This document shows, piece by piece, positions 1-8,769 of a stretch of 64,000 bases of DNA. Numbering within the stretch: the first letter of the stretch is position 1; each line of letters opens with the position of its first letter. The position numbers and the translations under genes are program-made. The notes below the pieces were generated by a model. It was not told the origin of the DNA, ran no database searches, and saw only the letters and a list, made by a program, of their open reading frames with translations. This stretch comes from Gammaproteobacteria bacterium UBA2810 (lineage in GTDB: Bacteria; Pseudomonadota; Gammaproteobacteria; Enterobacterales; Succinivibrionaceae): NCBI GenBank assembly GCA_002351705.1, contig DEHC01000006.1, forward strand, positions 1-64,000, written 5' to 3'.

Positions 1-2
1 GA

Positions 3-356
3 ATTTCCAGCACTGTCTCCAAATCCGGAGCGCTGCCCGAAGGTGCTGTAGGCATGTTCGGCAACAGTCCGGTCTATGAGGAGAAATCCGACCATCCTGA
101 CTATCTTGCCTTCATCGTAAGAGATGGACAGACAAGAGGAATACTGCTTAAAAAGACAATAACCTTCAAATGCAGGACAGCAGGGGCTGACTGCCTGCCT
201 GAGGGGATCACGGCCACCAGGGACGGACGCAAGTTCACCGCCGAGGCTGCTGATTTCAGCGATTTCCAGCGCATTTTCAACATCCTGAAGGCAAGCCCTG
301 ACATCAAGCAGGTTATACCGCAGACAGATGCCGGCATCCAGCTCATGAAGATGTAG
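3..356 (+). CDS. C-terminal fragment of an unrecognised protein (truncated by window edge)
   Basis: The frame is open from the first bases of the window and no stop separates it from the internal ATG at 54, so the gene probably begins upstream and only its last 117 codons are seen. The visible part is a mixed, soluble-looking sequence with two cysteines (near the segments FKCRTAG and GADCLPEG) and no membrane segment or low-complexity tract. I do not recognise the family. It ends 49 bases before the start of the S8 protease lipoprotein gene and is on the same strand, so the two could be co-transcribed. The reading frame is real with fair confidence because of its codon pattern and length. The function is unknown. 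Confidence 0.55.
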   Translation: MSSTVSKSGALPEGAVGMFGNSPVYEEKSDHPDYLAFIVRDGQTRGILLKKTITFKCRTAGADCLPEGITATRDGRKFTAEAADFSDFQRIFNILKASPDIKQVIPQTDAGIQLMKM

Positions 357-405
357 CTTAAGGAACCTCCGGATCAGTTTAAGGATTCATTCAGGATATT
401 CAGAA

Positions 406-2640
406 ATGGAATTCAGAAAATCAGAATTAGTTCTTGCAATAGTTTCAGCGTTTTCACTTGCCTCCTGCGGTGGCAGCGACGGTGGCTCATTAACCCAGGG
501 AGGATCTGAGTCCGGATCCGGCAACATCAGCGTCAGCCTTGATGTGCTGAACGGGACAGACTCAGCTGTTCTCTACCAGCTCGGAAGCTCCTATACATCA
601 CTCAGCGCCAGCACGGAAAACGGCACACTTGAGCTCGGAGATGACGGGTATCCGGTATTCAGGTTCAATCCCGAGAGGCTCTCCGATCCGGATTTCGTGC
701 TCACGACGGAGGAAATTCCGTACACAGCCACCTCATCGTCCGGAACTGTCTCCGGCGTGCTGACCGTGAGCTACGGGAAGGATCCGCTGATCAACCATCA
801 GTGGTACATCAGGGCAAACAATCCGGAATCTTCCGGCTATTCCCTGCAGTCTGACATGATTGACGGCCTTTTCTTCGAGGCTTGGAGGAAAGCAGTCAAC
901 GGTGACGGGGCAATCGTCGCAGTTCTGGATGACGGACTTGAGATAAAGCACCAGGATCTCAGTGCCAATGTAATCTCCGGATCATACAATTACGTTTACG
1001 CTGAGTATAATGACGTAGGCAATACGATTCCCGAGGGCATGGCCGAAGACGATCCGACCCCGTTCAAATCCAGTGATGCCCACGGCACCAATGTCGCCGG
1101 CATCATCGCCGCCGCGTCAGCAAATGATGCCGGCATCAGCGGCATAGCCCCGAAGGCAAAGCTTATCGGCTTCAACGTCATGAGCTCCCTCCTCCAGACT
1201 GTCTGGCAGAATGGATCGAGATATGACGCCTACCGCAAGATCCTCAAACGCGGGGACGTCGATGTCATAAATGAGTCATTCGGCTCCTATGACGGCGGCT
1301 TTTATGCCGATGACACAATGAGCTCGTACCACAAGGCGCTTTATGATGCCGGCACTGTCAGGGTCTCGTCATCAGGCAATTACTTCGCACCTGACGAGGA
1401 ACTTAATGCCATTGCGACATCAGAGGCAATCGAGTACCAGGAGTGCTACAGGCTCGGCACAAACTGCGTATGGACGCAGAACGGGCCGGGCGACTACCTG
1501 CCATGGGTCGTCAAGGCAGCAGCTGTCGGGGCTGACGGCGTCCACACCTCATACTCATCCGCCGGCTCGAATGTCCTCGTCGCAGGCTTCGGCGGCGAGG
1601 TGACCGGCCCGCTGCTCTACTCCACCGACCTCTCGGGATGCAGCAAAGGCTATAACCAGGAGTCATCATCCGAGGACAAGGAATGCCGCTACTATCCTTC
1701 CTTCGTCGGCACCTCCGCTGCAGCTCCGACCGTCACTGGTCTCGTTGCGCTTCTTAAAGGCAAGTACTCAGCCCTCAGTGCCTCGCAGGTCCGCTGGATC
1801 CTGGCAAAGTCCGCAAGGAATGACGATGTCCTTCCGCAGATGAGCTACGATCCGGTCTCCTCCGGCGACATCACGGTAGACGAGGGCTGGGTTGAGAATG
1901 GCGCAGGGCTCCGCTTCAGCAGAAGATACGGCTTCGGTGTAATCGATGCCTCCGCCGCGCTTTCGGCAGCGGAAGGATGCTCAGATGATGCCGAGTGCTC
2001 AGCAAGGGCATCATCGCCTGAGCAGTATACCGTACAGCTCTCATGCAGCAGGAAAGGAACTGTAAATGATGCAGCGGAAACTGATGTTGTATATTCCGGC
2101 ACCATAGACTCTGACTCAGGCAACCTGTACGTAGGCTCTAACAGCGATAAGGCAAATGACATCAGCTCCTACATGAGCGACACGGATCAGCACTATACCT
2201 GCAAGGGCAGCGTGATGACTGACTCCTCGGGCACGCCTGTTTCAGGGACATTCTCTGTTGATTCCGTCCTTCTTAACGTTGATCTCAGCTTCGAGGAGAG
2301 AGACGTCGGCGGCGTATCGGTATGCGGCGCGTCAGCCCTTAAATACCAGACCCCTCTCGCAGGCACGAAGACTGCTGATTATGTCAACACTGTTGCGCGC
2401 TCGAAGCTCGGGTTCAGTGTCACTACCCCGGCAGGAACGTACAGCGTGCTCAAGGGATTCTTCGAGAATTCCTCCGGCTCGCTGAACATCGGTGCGGCGT
2501 CTCTCAACGCTCTGACCAACGCGCCTATGGGCGAGCACGTTTCCTCAGGTGGGGAGTGGAGCGCTGATATCTACTCCTGGTGCGATCTTGAAGATGGCTA
2601 TGATGCCGAGCTGACGGTCTACGCACACCGCATCAACTAA
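406..2640 (+). CDS. Kexin-like S8 family serine protease, lipoprotein-anchored
   Basis: This 744-residue protein is predicted to be exported and lipidated. The N-terminus has a short basic start, a hydrophobic stretch and a lipobox ending at Cys21 (LASC), followed by a Gly/Ser-rich linker. A subtilisin-fold domain occupies about residues 125-520. Its triad is readable: Asp175 in VLDDGLE, His226 in AHGTNVAG and Ser437 in GTSAAAP, with the oxyanion Asn325 in SSGN. The DDGLE context and the wording around His resemble the kexin/furin branch of S8 peptidases more than the secreted subtilisins. Residues after about 520 form a separate domain that I do not recognise, with paired cysteines suggesting disulfides. 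Surface or periplasmic display is inferred from the lipobox. Substrate is unknown. It stands between an unknown upstream gene and a convergent gene. Confidence 0.88.
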   Translation: MEFRKSELVLAIVSAFSLASCGGSDGGSLTQGGSESGSGNISVSLDVLNGTDSAVLYQLGSSYTSLSASTENGTLELGDDGYPVFRFNPERLSDPDFVLTTEEIPYTATSSSGTVSGVLTVSYGKDPLINHQWYIRANNPESSGYSLQSDMIDGLFFEAWRKAVNGDGAIVAVLDDGLEIKHQDLSANVISGSYNYVYAEYNDVGNTIPEGMAEDDPTPFKSSDAHGTNVAGIIAAASANDAGISGIAPKAKLIGFNVMSSLLQTVWQNGSRYDAYRKILKRGDVDVINESFGSYDGGFYADDTMSSYHKALYDAGTVRVSSSGNYFAPDEELNAIATSEAIEYQECYRLGTNCVWTQNGPGDYLPWVVKAAAVGADGVHTSYSSAGSNVLVAGFGGEVTGPLLYSTDLSGCSKGYNQESSSEDKECRYYPSFVGTSAAAPTVTGLVALLKGKYSALSASQVRWILAKSARNDDVLPQMSYDPVSSGDITVDEGWVENGAGLRFSRRYGFGVIDASAALSAAEGCSDDAECSARASSPEQYTVQLSCSRKGTVNDAAETDVVYSGTIDSDSGNLYVGSNSDKANDISSYMSDTDQHYTCKGSVMTDSSGTPVSGTFSVDSVLLNVDLSFEERDVGGVSVCGASALKYQTPLAGTKTADYVNTVARSKLGFSVTTPAGTYSVLKGFFENSSGSLNIGAASLNALTNAPMGEHVSSGGEWSADIYSWCDLEDGYDAELTVYAHRIN

Positions 2641-2647
2641 GGCAGAA

Positions 2648-2676
2648 CCGGGAGATCCCCTCTGGGGATTTCCCGG
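2648..2676. terminator. Long hairpin between convergent genes
   Basis: A 13-bp inverted repeat with one G-T pair and a 3-base loop lies just after the protease stop codon and just before the end of the convergent minus-strand gene. It has no T-run on either side, so it is an atypical intrinsic terminator or an RNA-stabilising 3' end structure. Confidence 0.4.
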
Positions 2677-2678
2677 AC

Positions 2679-3641
2679 TCACCTGGATATTTTCTTAAGC
2701 CAGCCTCTGAGCTTTCGTTCAGCTTCCTCGGATGTGCTGGTTTTTGCCTGCCTGAATAAATGATTTCCTTTCTTTCCCGCCTCATGGCTTCTAGCTCCGG
2801 CTGATACTTTGAGCCAGCCCGAATCAGGCTCGATTAGGAGATCAAGCACGGGGTAATCAAGGCCTGCGACTGTAGCGGCCATTTCCCTTGCGGTGTTTTC
2901 CTCGGGGTACCAGGCATTTATCAGGACGAGGGCTGCGGGACTCTCAAGAAGGCCGGTCTTAAGCATAGAGACCAGCCAGGGAGAGGATTTTCCGGAAACG
3001 GCTACAATTACTTTCCCTCCGCTCACCTCAGCTATGGCACAGGCATCCCTTACATAATCAGTGTAGGCTTTTGCTGATTTCCCGAGATACTCCTCCGAGT
3101 AGTTTCCGGAAGGACGCATGGAATTTAGATCAGGCGTGGGGAGGAATATGTAGCTGTCCCATTTTTCATCCGCTGCCATCCTTGCAAAGCCAGTGACCTT
3201 ATCAGTTCCACCCCATTCAGGAAAAATAAGAAATGTCCCGAGAGGCTCGGGTACAGAAGGCTCAAAATGGATGAAGGACATCTCGTCCTTCGTTTCAGTA
3301 TATCTGTATCTGCTCCAGTCCCTGATGAGATGCTCGCGGTCTGATGCTGAAAGGGACATAATGTACTCTGAGGCATCGAGGTTGAATGGTCTGCTCTGCT
3401 CCTTCTTTGCTGAATCAGCCTTTTCTTCATCCTTTTCAGCGGAATCTGCCTCCCCGGTCTGCTCCGCATCAGCGTTTGCTTCCGGAACATCATTGCCGCC
3501 AGTCTGTTTCTCCTCTTCCGCCTCTTCTGCAGAACCAGTTCCGGTTTTGGCATTATTTGCATCTTCAGCGGCGACGGCCGAGGCAGCAAAAGACACCAGA
3601 AGGGCAATTGCAGTTATCCGGAAAACCAGGCTTCTTCCCAT
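2679..3641 (-). CDS. Exported DUF3530-like protein (alpha/beta-hydrolase-like)
   Basis: The product has 320 residues. It opens with a clear Sec signal peptide (basic MGRSLVFR, hydrophobic core, cleavage near ASAVAA), then about 55 residues very rich in Glu, Ala, Asp and Lys that look disordered. A globular domain from about residue 85 has hydrolase-like strand-loop patterns (FLIFPEWGG, VIVAVSG, ALVLINAW, PVLDLL). That pattern, and the habit of starting with GTFLIFPEWGG, fit the DUF3530 family of periplasmic proteins. This assignment is by recollection of the family and is moderate. The usual nucleophile-elbow GxSxG is only partly present (AVSGKSS). The gene starts 2 bases after the rluA stop and is probably the last gene of a bamD-rluA unit. 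Confidence 0.6.
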   Translation of the reverse strand: MGRSLVFRITAIALLVSFAASAVAAEDANNAKTGTGSAEEAEEEKQTGGNDVPEANADAEQTGEADSAEKDEEKADSAKKEQSRPFNLDASEYIMSLSASDREHLIRDWSRYRYTETKDEMSFIHFEPSVPEPLGTFLIFPEWGGTDKVTGFARMAADEKWDSYIFLPTPDLNSMRPSGNYSEEYLGKSAKAYTDYVRDACAIAEVSGGKVIVAVSGKSSPWLVSMLKTGLLESPAALVLINAWYPEENTAREMAATVAGLDYPVLDLLIEPDSGWLKVSAGARSHEAGKKGNHLFRQAKTSTSEEAERKLRGWLKKISR

Positions 3642-3643
3642 AC

Positions 3644-4357
3644 TCAGGCCCTGTAATCATCGAGACGGCAGGGGCAGTCAAAAGGAGGATAGGTCAGGAA
3701 TTCCATAGTCTTTCCTGACGGATGGCGGAACCTGAGATAGAACGCATGCAGCTGCAGATGCGGTGCCATCCCGGTGTTCTTACCGTTCTCATACCAAGCG
3801 TCACCGAGGATCGGGTGGAATATTGAAAAGAGGTGAAGCCTGAGCTGGTGAGATCGTCCGGTCAGGGGCTTCAGGATGACGAGGCTCCGGTCCTCCAGCA
3901 CTGCGGCGGTATGATATATGGTTTTCGCTTCCTTGCCGTGTTCCATATCAACGAAATGGAGCGGGGACATCTCGCGGCATGTCCCGATCGGGAGATCGAT
4001 CTCACCGTCGGTCTTTTCCATCTTTCCGTAAACCCATGCCACATAGCGCTTGGTGACCGTCCTTCCGATAAATTCCTTCCCGAGGAAAGACGCGGCCCTG
4101 CTGTTCCTTGCTACGACCAGGATCCCCGAGGTGCTCATGTCAAGACGGTGGACCGCCGCGCTCCCGGGGGATGTTTCCCTGATGCGGGTAAGGATGCTGT
4201 CATTGGTCTCCGGATAGCGCCCTGGGACGCTGAGAATCCCCGATGGCTTGTCTACCACAACAATGTCATCATCCTGGTACAGAACCTTAAGATACGGATC
4301 CTTCGGCGGATCGTAAACGAAGGTAAGTCCCTTACCTGAATGCTGACTTGCTTGCAT
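3644..4357 (-). CDS. rluA: RNA pseudouridine synthase RluA
   Basis: The 237-residue product matches the RluA branch of pseudouridine synthases, which in E. coli isomerise U746 of 23S rRNA and U32 of several tRNAs. The catalytic motif HRLDMSTSG lies at residues 70-78 with the catalytic Asp73. The downstream substrate-binding block KPLTGRSHQLRLH is also present. There is no N-terminal S4 domain, which separates it from RluC and RluD and agrees with the short length (E. coli RluA is 219). The start overlaps the end of bamD by 26 bases, suggesting translational coupling. No strong Shine-Dalgarno is visible at this ATG, and the first dozen residues have no counterpart in E. coli RluA, so the exact start could be slightly internal. 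Confidence 0.85.
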   Translation of the reverse strand: MQASQHSGKGLTFVYDPPKDPYLKVLYQDDDIVVVDKPSGILSVPGRYPETNDSILTRIRETSPGSAAVHRLDMSTSGILVVARNSRAASFLGKEFIGRTVTKRYVAWVYGKMEKTDGEIDLPIGTCREMSPLHFVDMEHGKEAKTIYHTAAVLEDRSLVILKPLTGRSHQLRLHLFSIFHPILGDAWYENGKNTGMAPHLQLHAFYLRFRHPSGKTMEFLTYPPFDCPCRLDDYRA

Positions 4358-5123
4358 AGCTGTTGTTCGGGAAATTGTCGGCCATTATCTCCCTGGAGCG
4401 CTCCTCGAGTTCGGAGAGGCCGAGCTTGTGGTAGCTCTTGATCATGATTTCCAGGGCATCCTCGGTATATTTCGTCTCGTAAAAGTTCTCAAGGATTTCC
4501 TTGCAGCGGTTTGCCGCGCCGATATAGGCCTGTCTCCTGTAGTAGTAGTCAGCCACATCAACAAAATGCCTTGCAAGCTTGTCACGGAGGTAAATCATGC
4601 GGGCCTGAGCGTCTGCCGCATAGACGCTGTCAGGGTAGGCGCTGACCAGGGTATTAAAATCCGAGAATGCAGTCTGGGAAAACGCGGGGTCACGGTCATA
4701 GCGGTCAATATGAAAAATGGTCTGCAGCAGATCCGAGTCCTGCTGCATGTTGGTGAGGCCTCGCATGTAGTAGACATAATCAAGGTTCTGGTGGGTAGGA
4801 TGAGTCCTGATGAAGTCATCGCATGCCGCTATTGCCTTCTCGTTGTCGCCGTTCTTGTAATAGGCGTAGATCAGATCGAGCTGGATCTGCTCCGAGAGCG
4901 GGCCGTAAGGGTAACGCGCATCCATGGTCTCGAGATACTTGATGGCCTCGGTAAAATCGCCGGTGTCGATGATTGCCTGGGTCTCCTGATAGAGAACCAT
5001 CGGGGGCCTGTCAGGAACCTCTTCCTTGATCTGCTGTGATGAGGAGCATCCGACTGTAAGGAAGCACGCACATGCCGCGGCAATCATGGCGGCAGCTGTT
5101 CCTGAACTTATTTTTTTCAGCAT
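4332..5123 (-). CDS. bamD: Outer membrane assembly lipoprotein BamD
   Basis: BamD is the essential lipoprotein of the BAM complex that inserts beta-barrel proteins into the outer membrane. The 263-residue protein has a signal peptide with lipobox TVGC (Cys26), a short linker, and then tetratricopeptide repeats starting around LYQETQAIIDTGDFTEAIKYL and continuing to the C-terminus. The phrases DARYPYGP and DLIYAYYKNGD are typical of the family, and the length is close to E. coli BamD (245). It lies downstream of the trp operon terminator, so it needs its own promoter. A TACAAT -10-like hexamer on the minus strand at 5168-5173 is a weak candidate. In E. coli rluD is divergent from bamD, but here that position is taken by the trp operon. 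Confidence 0.93.
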   Translation of the reverse strand: MLKKISSGTAAAMIAAACACFLTVGCSSSQQIKEEVPDRPPMVLYQETQAIIDTGDFTEAIKYLETMDARYPYGPLSEQIQLDLIYAYYKNGDNEKAIAACDDFIRTHPTHQNLDYVYYMRGLTNMQQDSDLLQTIFHIDRYDRDPAFSQTAFSDFNTLVSAYPDSVYAADAQARMIYLRDKLARHFVDVADYYYRRQAYIGAANRCKEILENFYETKYTEDALEIMIKSYHKLGLSELEERSREIMADNFPNNSYASKSAFR

Positions 5124-5212
5124 TCTGGGTTACCGGATCAGCAAATATTCTCAAGATAGATTGCCTAATTGTAGCATGTTTTACAGCCAGCCTGATCACG
5201 AAACTTCAGTAC

Positions 5213-5240
5213 AAAAAAAGGGAAGCCCTGAGGCCTCCCT
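5213..5240 (-). terminator. Intrinsic terminator of the trp operon
   Basis: On the minus strand a 9-bp stem (AGGGAGGCC with GGCTTCCCT, one wobble pair) with a TCAG loop is followed by seven T residues. It sits about 30 bases past the trpA stop and before bamD. Confidence 0.87.
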
Positions 5241-5268
5241 TCAGTACTGTTTTACTCAATTCCGGGCA

Positions 5269-6090
5269 TCAGGCCCTGGTTGCATCCTTCATCGCCCTGG
5301 TGAAGGAGGCAAGCTCACTCATGAGCTTCTTGTGATCGCCGAGATTCTCCTCGATGATCTTGACTACCGCGGAGCCGCTGATTGCACCGTCAGCGCCGTC
5401 CTTAATGGCGGCCCTGACCTGCTCCGGCTCGCTGATGCCGAATCCGAGCAGGCAGGGGGCGGAGTTGTTCTTCCTCAGGATATCCATGACATGGGCTACC
5501 GGGCGGTGCGCTGCCATGCCGGTGCCGGTAACACCGGCCCTCGAGAGAAGGTAGGTATAGCCGCGGCTGTACTTCGCGACTGCCTCAAGCACGTAGTCGG
5601 AGGCGTTGGGCGGGGCAATGAAGATCTGATCGATGCCGTACTTCTCGGCGCACTCCTTCCAGGGATCATTGCCGAACTCGTACATGACGACCGGAACATC
5701 GGCAACCAGGATTGAGTCGACTCCGGACTCGGCCGCGGTCCTGTAGAACTTGTCGATGCCAGGCGCATAGACAAGGTTGACGTACATCAGGAGCCCTATC
5801 GGGGTCTCGGGATATTTGTCGCGGATCCTCTTTATGGCCTCGAAGCACATCGGGGGAGTGACTCCTGCGGTGATGGCCCTGTGGTCAGAAACCTGGATTA
5901 CCGGGCCGTCAGAGCCCGGATCGGAGAACGGGATCCCGAGCTCAAGCGCATCTGCTCCGTTCTCAATCAGGGTGCTCATAATCTCTACAGATGTCTCGAT
6001 ATCCGGATCGCCTACAACGACAAACGGAACAAAAGCCCCTTCATTCTTTTCCTTCAGCTTTCTGAAGAGATTCTCATAGCGTGCTGTCAT
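5269..6090 (-). CDS. trpA: Tryptophan synthase alpha subunit
   Basis: TrpA cleaves indole-3-glycerol phosphate to indole and glyceraldehyde 3-phosphate and passes indole to TrpB through the subunit tunnel. The 273-residue TIM-barrel protein carries the signature LELGIPFSDP, with catalytic Glu50 and Asp61 matching E. coli Glu49 and Asp60. The loop that is usually SDPLADGP reads SDPGSDGP here. The phosphate-binding segment GFGISEPEQV is also present. The ATG overlaps the trpB stop by one base (TGATG), the standard arrangement for tightly coupled equal synthesis of the two subunits. It is the last gene of the trp operon and is followed by an intrinsic terminator. Confidence 0.97.
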   Translation of the reverse strand: MTARYENLFRKLKEKNEGAFVPFVVVGDPDIETSVEIMSTLIENGADALELGIPFSDPGSDGPVIQVSDHRAITAGVTPPMCFEAIKRIRDKYPETPIGLLMYVNLVYAPGIDKFYRTAAESGVDSILVADVPVVMYEFGNDPWKECAEKYGIDQIFIAPPNASDYVLEAVAKYSRGYTYLLSRAGVTGTGMAAHRPVAHVMDILRKNNSAPCLLGFGISEPEQVRAAIKDGADGAISGSAVVKIIEENLGDHKKLMSELASFTRAMKDATRA

Positions 6091-7286
6091 CAGAACTGCC
6101 CTCTGTCTTTGAGTATTTTACCGACGGTGAAAATGTCCTTGTCTCCGCGTCCGGAGAGATTGACCAGGAAGGTCTGCTTCTTCTCAGGATCCTGCCTTGC
6201 GAGCTTCAGCGCATAGGCAAGGGCGTGGGATGACTCAAGGGCCGGAACTATTCCTTCCTTTCTTGAGAGCTCCATGAAGGCGTTGAGCGCCTCGTCATCA
6301 GTGACACTGTCGTACTTGACCCTGCCGATGCTCTGCAGATATGCATGCTCGGGTCCGACGGAAGGGAAATCAAGCCCTGCGGATACGGAGTGTGACTCCT
6401 GGATCTGGCCGTACTCATCCTGAAGATTGAGGGACTTGGCTCCGAAGAATATTCCTTCCTTGCCCTTCTCGAGGGTTGCACCGTGGAACTTGGTGTCAAG
6501 GCCGTATCCGGCAGGCTCAACGCCATAGAGCTTGACGTCCTTCTCCTTGAGGAAGTCAGTGAAGATGCCGATGGAGTTGGAGCCGCCGCCGACGCATGCG
6601 AAAACCGCGTCAGGAAGACGTCCGTCCTCCTTCTCCATGAACTGCCTCTTGGCCTCCTCGCCGATAATCTTCTGGAACTCCTTCACTATGGTCGGGAAAG
6701 GATGCGGACCTGCCGCGGTGCCGAGCATGTAATGGGTGTTCTCGAAGCTGCCTGCCCAGTCGCGGAGCGCCTCGTTGCAGGCCTCCTTCAGTGTGCCGAC
6801 TCCGGTGGTTACAGGAACGACCTCAGCCCCCATGAGCCTCATTCTGAAGACATTGGGCTCCTGACGCTTGACGTCGGTGATGCCCATGTAGATCCTGCAC
6901 TTGAATCCGAAAAGCGCGCAGACAATTGCTGTTGCAACGCCGTGCTGTCCGGCGCCGGTCTCGGCGATGATTCTGGTCTTGCCCATTCTCCTTGCAAGGA
7001 GGGCCTGACCGAGTACCTGGTTGGTCTTGTGGGCGCCGCCGTGGAGAAGATCCTCTCTCTTGAGGTAGATCCTGGTGTTGGTGCCCTTGGTGATATTCCT
7101 GCAGAGGGTAATCGGAGTGGGACGGCCTGCGTAATTGTGCATCAGGTCATTGAGCTCGGCCCTGAATGCGGGGTCATCCTTTGCCTCGACGAAGGCCTTC
7201 TCAAGCTGGAGCAGGGCAGGAATGAGGATTTCTCCCACGTACATTCCGCCGTACTGCCCGAAGAACGGATTCAACAGTGTTTTCAT
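6090..7286 (-). CDS. trpB: Tryptophan synthase beta subunit
   Basis: TrpB joins indole and serine to make tryptophan using pyridoxal phosphate. The protein has 398 residues, as expected. The PLP lysine is Lys87 in HGGAHKTNQ and the catalytic glutamate is Glu109 in AETGAGQHG. The glycine-rich phosphate loop GGGSNSIG is intact. It is the canonical TrpB1 type, which works with TrpA. The start has the Shine-Dalgarno AAGGAAG about 11 bases upstream. Unlike the other trp genes it does not abut its upstream neighbour: 54 bases containing a small hairpin separate it from trpCF. Confidence 0.97.
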   Translation of the reverse strand: MKTLLNPFFGQYGGMYVGEILIPALLQLEKAFVEAKDDPAFRAELNDLMHNYAGRPTPITLCRNITKGTNTRIYLKREDLLHGGAHKTNQVLGQALLARRMGKTRIIAETGAGQHGVATAIVCALFGFKCRIYMGITDVKRQEPNVFRMRLMGAEVVPVTTGVGTLKEACNEALRDWAGSFENTHYMLGTAAGPHPFPTIVKEFQKIIGEEAKRQFMEKEDGRLPDAVFACVGGGSNSIGIFTDFLKEKDVKLYGVEPAGYGLDTKFHGATLEKGKEGIFFGAKSLNLQDEYGQIQESHSVSAGLDFPSVGPEHAYLQSIGRVKYDSVTDDEALNAFMELSRKEGIVPALESSHALAYALKLARQDPEKKQTFLVNLSGRGDKDIFTVGKILKDRGQF

Positions 7287-7308
7287 ACTTAACTATACTT
7301 CCTTGTCT

Positions 7309-7325
7309 TATCAGTCTGGCTGATA
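7309..7325 (-). other. Small hairpin in the trpCF-trpB spacer
   Basis: A perfect 6-bp inverted repeat (TATCAG with CTGATA, 5-base loop) lies in the only sizeable gap inside the trp operon. A TATAAT hexamer (minus strand, 7325-7330) partly overlaps it, but no good -35 is visible. It may be a processing or stability element or an internal promoter, and neither is certain. Confidence 0.3.
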
Positions 7326-7340
7326 TTATATTTGCAAATC

Positions 7341-8768
7341 CTAATAAACTCTGAGCCTCGCGAAAACAGCCCTGAGCGCGTCCTCTGACTTGATGCCGGG
7401 TCTCTCCTCAACCCTTGAGTTGAAATCAAGCCCGTACGCGCCGGCCTTTGCCGCCTCCGCGCAGTTCTCTGCTCCCAGGCCGCCGGCGATGAGGCACTTA
7501 GAGAGATCATGCCCCTTCAGTATGTCAGTGCCGAACGACTCGCCGGTGCCGCCGAAGCCGCTGCCGTTTTTGGTATCCAGCACTATCCTGTCCGCACAGG
7601 CGTATGCTCTCACCTGTTCCTCAGGGAACGATCCGGCAACAGGGACAGCCTTCCAGATCTCTGTCCCCTCAGGAACCGCCTTCCGGAGCTCCGCAATATA
7701 GTCAGGAGTCTCGCTCCCGTGGAGCTGCACAGCGGAGAAGCCGTGCTTCCTGACTGTACCGGCAACTGCCTCCAGCGGGGCATTCACCGTTACGGCGCAG
7801 TACCTGAGGTTCTGCCCGCTTTCCCTGGTGCCCGCCATGACAGCATCTATGTTCTCATCCCTCACGAACCTCGGTGACTTCTCCGCGAGGATGATTCCTC
7901 CGTAGACGGCACCGCACTCAGCGGCGAGCGCTGCGTCTGAGGCCCTCGTGAGGCCGCAGACCTTGTTGTTGCCGAAAACGAGCCTCCTCTCCTCAAGATC
8001 GATATCGCCTGACGCGGTAAGACTTGAGCCGACAAGGAACGCGTCAGCGTATACCGACATTTCCCTTGCCTGCGAGTTCTCGGTGAGCCCCGACTCGGCT
8101 ACTGCGACGCGGTCCGCAGGGATCAGCGATCCCCAGTTTCTGGTGTTGTCAAGGCTGACCTTGAGGGTCCTGAGGTTGCGGTTGTTGATGCCGATGATGT
8201 CAGCGCCGAGCTCCACCGCAAGCCTGGTCTCGTCCTCTGTGCTCGCCTCCGTAAGGACATCGAGCCCCAGGGACTCCGCGATCTTCCTGAAGGCGAGGTA
8301 CGCATCGGGCGTCAGTATCGAGAGCATCAGGAGTACGGCTGACGCCCCGTATTTCCTCGCAAGGAAAATCTGGTACTCGTCAACCACAAAGTCCTTATAG
8401 AGGATCGGGAGGCTCACCGCATCCGACACCTCACGGACATACTCAGGCTTTCCCTGGAAAAAGGCCTCGTTGGCAAGCACCGATATGGCGGAGGCGAACC
8501 TGGTGTAGGTCCGTGCAATCCCCGCAGGATCAAAGCACGATCTGATCATGCCCTTGGAGGGCGACGCCTTCTTGCACTCCATGATGAAGCGCATGCCGCG
8601 GCCTTCAGAACGCAGCGCCTCGCGGAAATTGCGGCTGTTGCGCCTGAGGCTTCCCTCGAATGTGCCAAGAGGCTCGGTGCCCTTGCGCTTTTCCACCCAG
8701 TCAAGACGCTCGTTCACAATCTTGTCGAGAACGGTATCCTTGATGGACGGGACATTGATTATCTGCAT
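7341..8768 (-). CDS. trpC: Bifunctional indole-3-glycerol phosphate synthase / phosphoribosylanthranilate isomerase
   Basis: This 475-residue fusion catalyses two consecutive steps, as in E. coli TrpC(F). Residues 1 to about 257 are the IGPS barrel, with FIMECKKASPSKG (catalytic Glu/Lys block), ILYKDFVVD and GINNRNL. Residues from about 260 are the PRAI barrel, starting at KVCGLTR (catalytic Cys), with AVQLHGSE and ending in AGGLGAENC and LDFNSRVE. The two modules are joined by a short linker. The gene begins 1 base after the trpD stop, so translation is coupled. The fused arrangement is the norm in enteric-type gammaproteobacteria, whereas trpF is separate in Pseudomonas. Confidence 0.97.
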   Translation of the reverse strand: MQIINVPSIKDTVLDKIVNERLDWVEKRKGTEPLGTFEGSLRRNSRNFREALRSEGRGMRFIMECKKASPSKGMIRSCFDPAGIARTYTRFASAISVLANEAFFQGKPEYVREVSDAVSLPILYKDFVVDEYQIFLARKYGASAVLLMLSILTPDAYLAFRKIAESLGLDVLTEASTEDETRLAVELGADIIGINNRNLRTLKVSLDNTRNWGSLIPADRVAVAESGLTENSQAREMSVYADAFLVGSSLTASGDIDLEERRLVFGNNKVCGLTRASDAALAAECGAVYGGIILAEKSPRFVRDENIDAVMAGTRESGQNLRYCAVTVNAPLEAVAGTVRKHGFSAVQLHGSETPDYIAELRKAVPEGTEIWKAVPVAGSFPEEQVRAYACADRIVLDTKNGSGFGGTGESFGTDILKGHDLSKCLIAGGLGAENCAEAAKAGAYGLDFNSRVEERPGIKSEDALRAVFARLRVY

Positions 8769-8769
8769 C

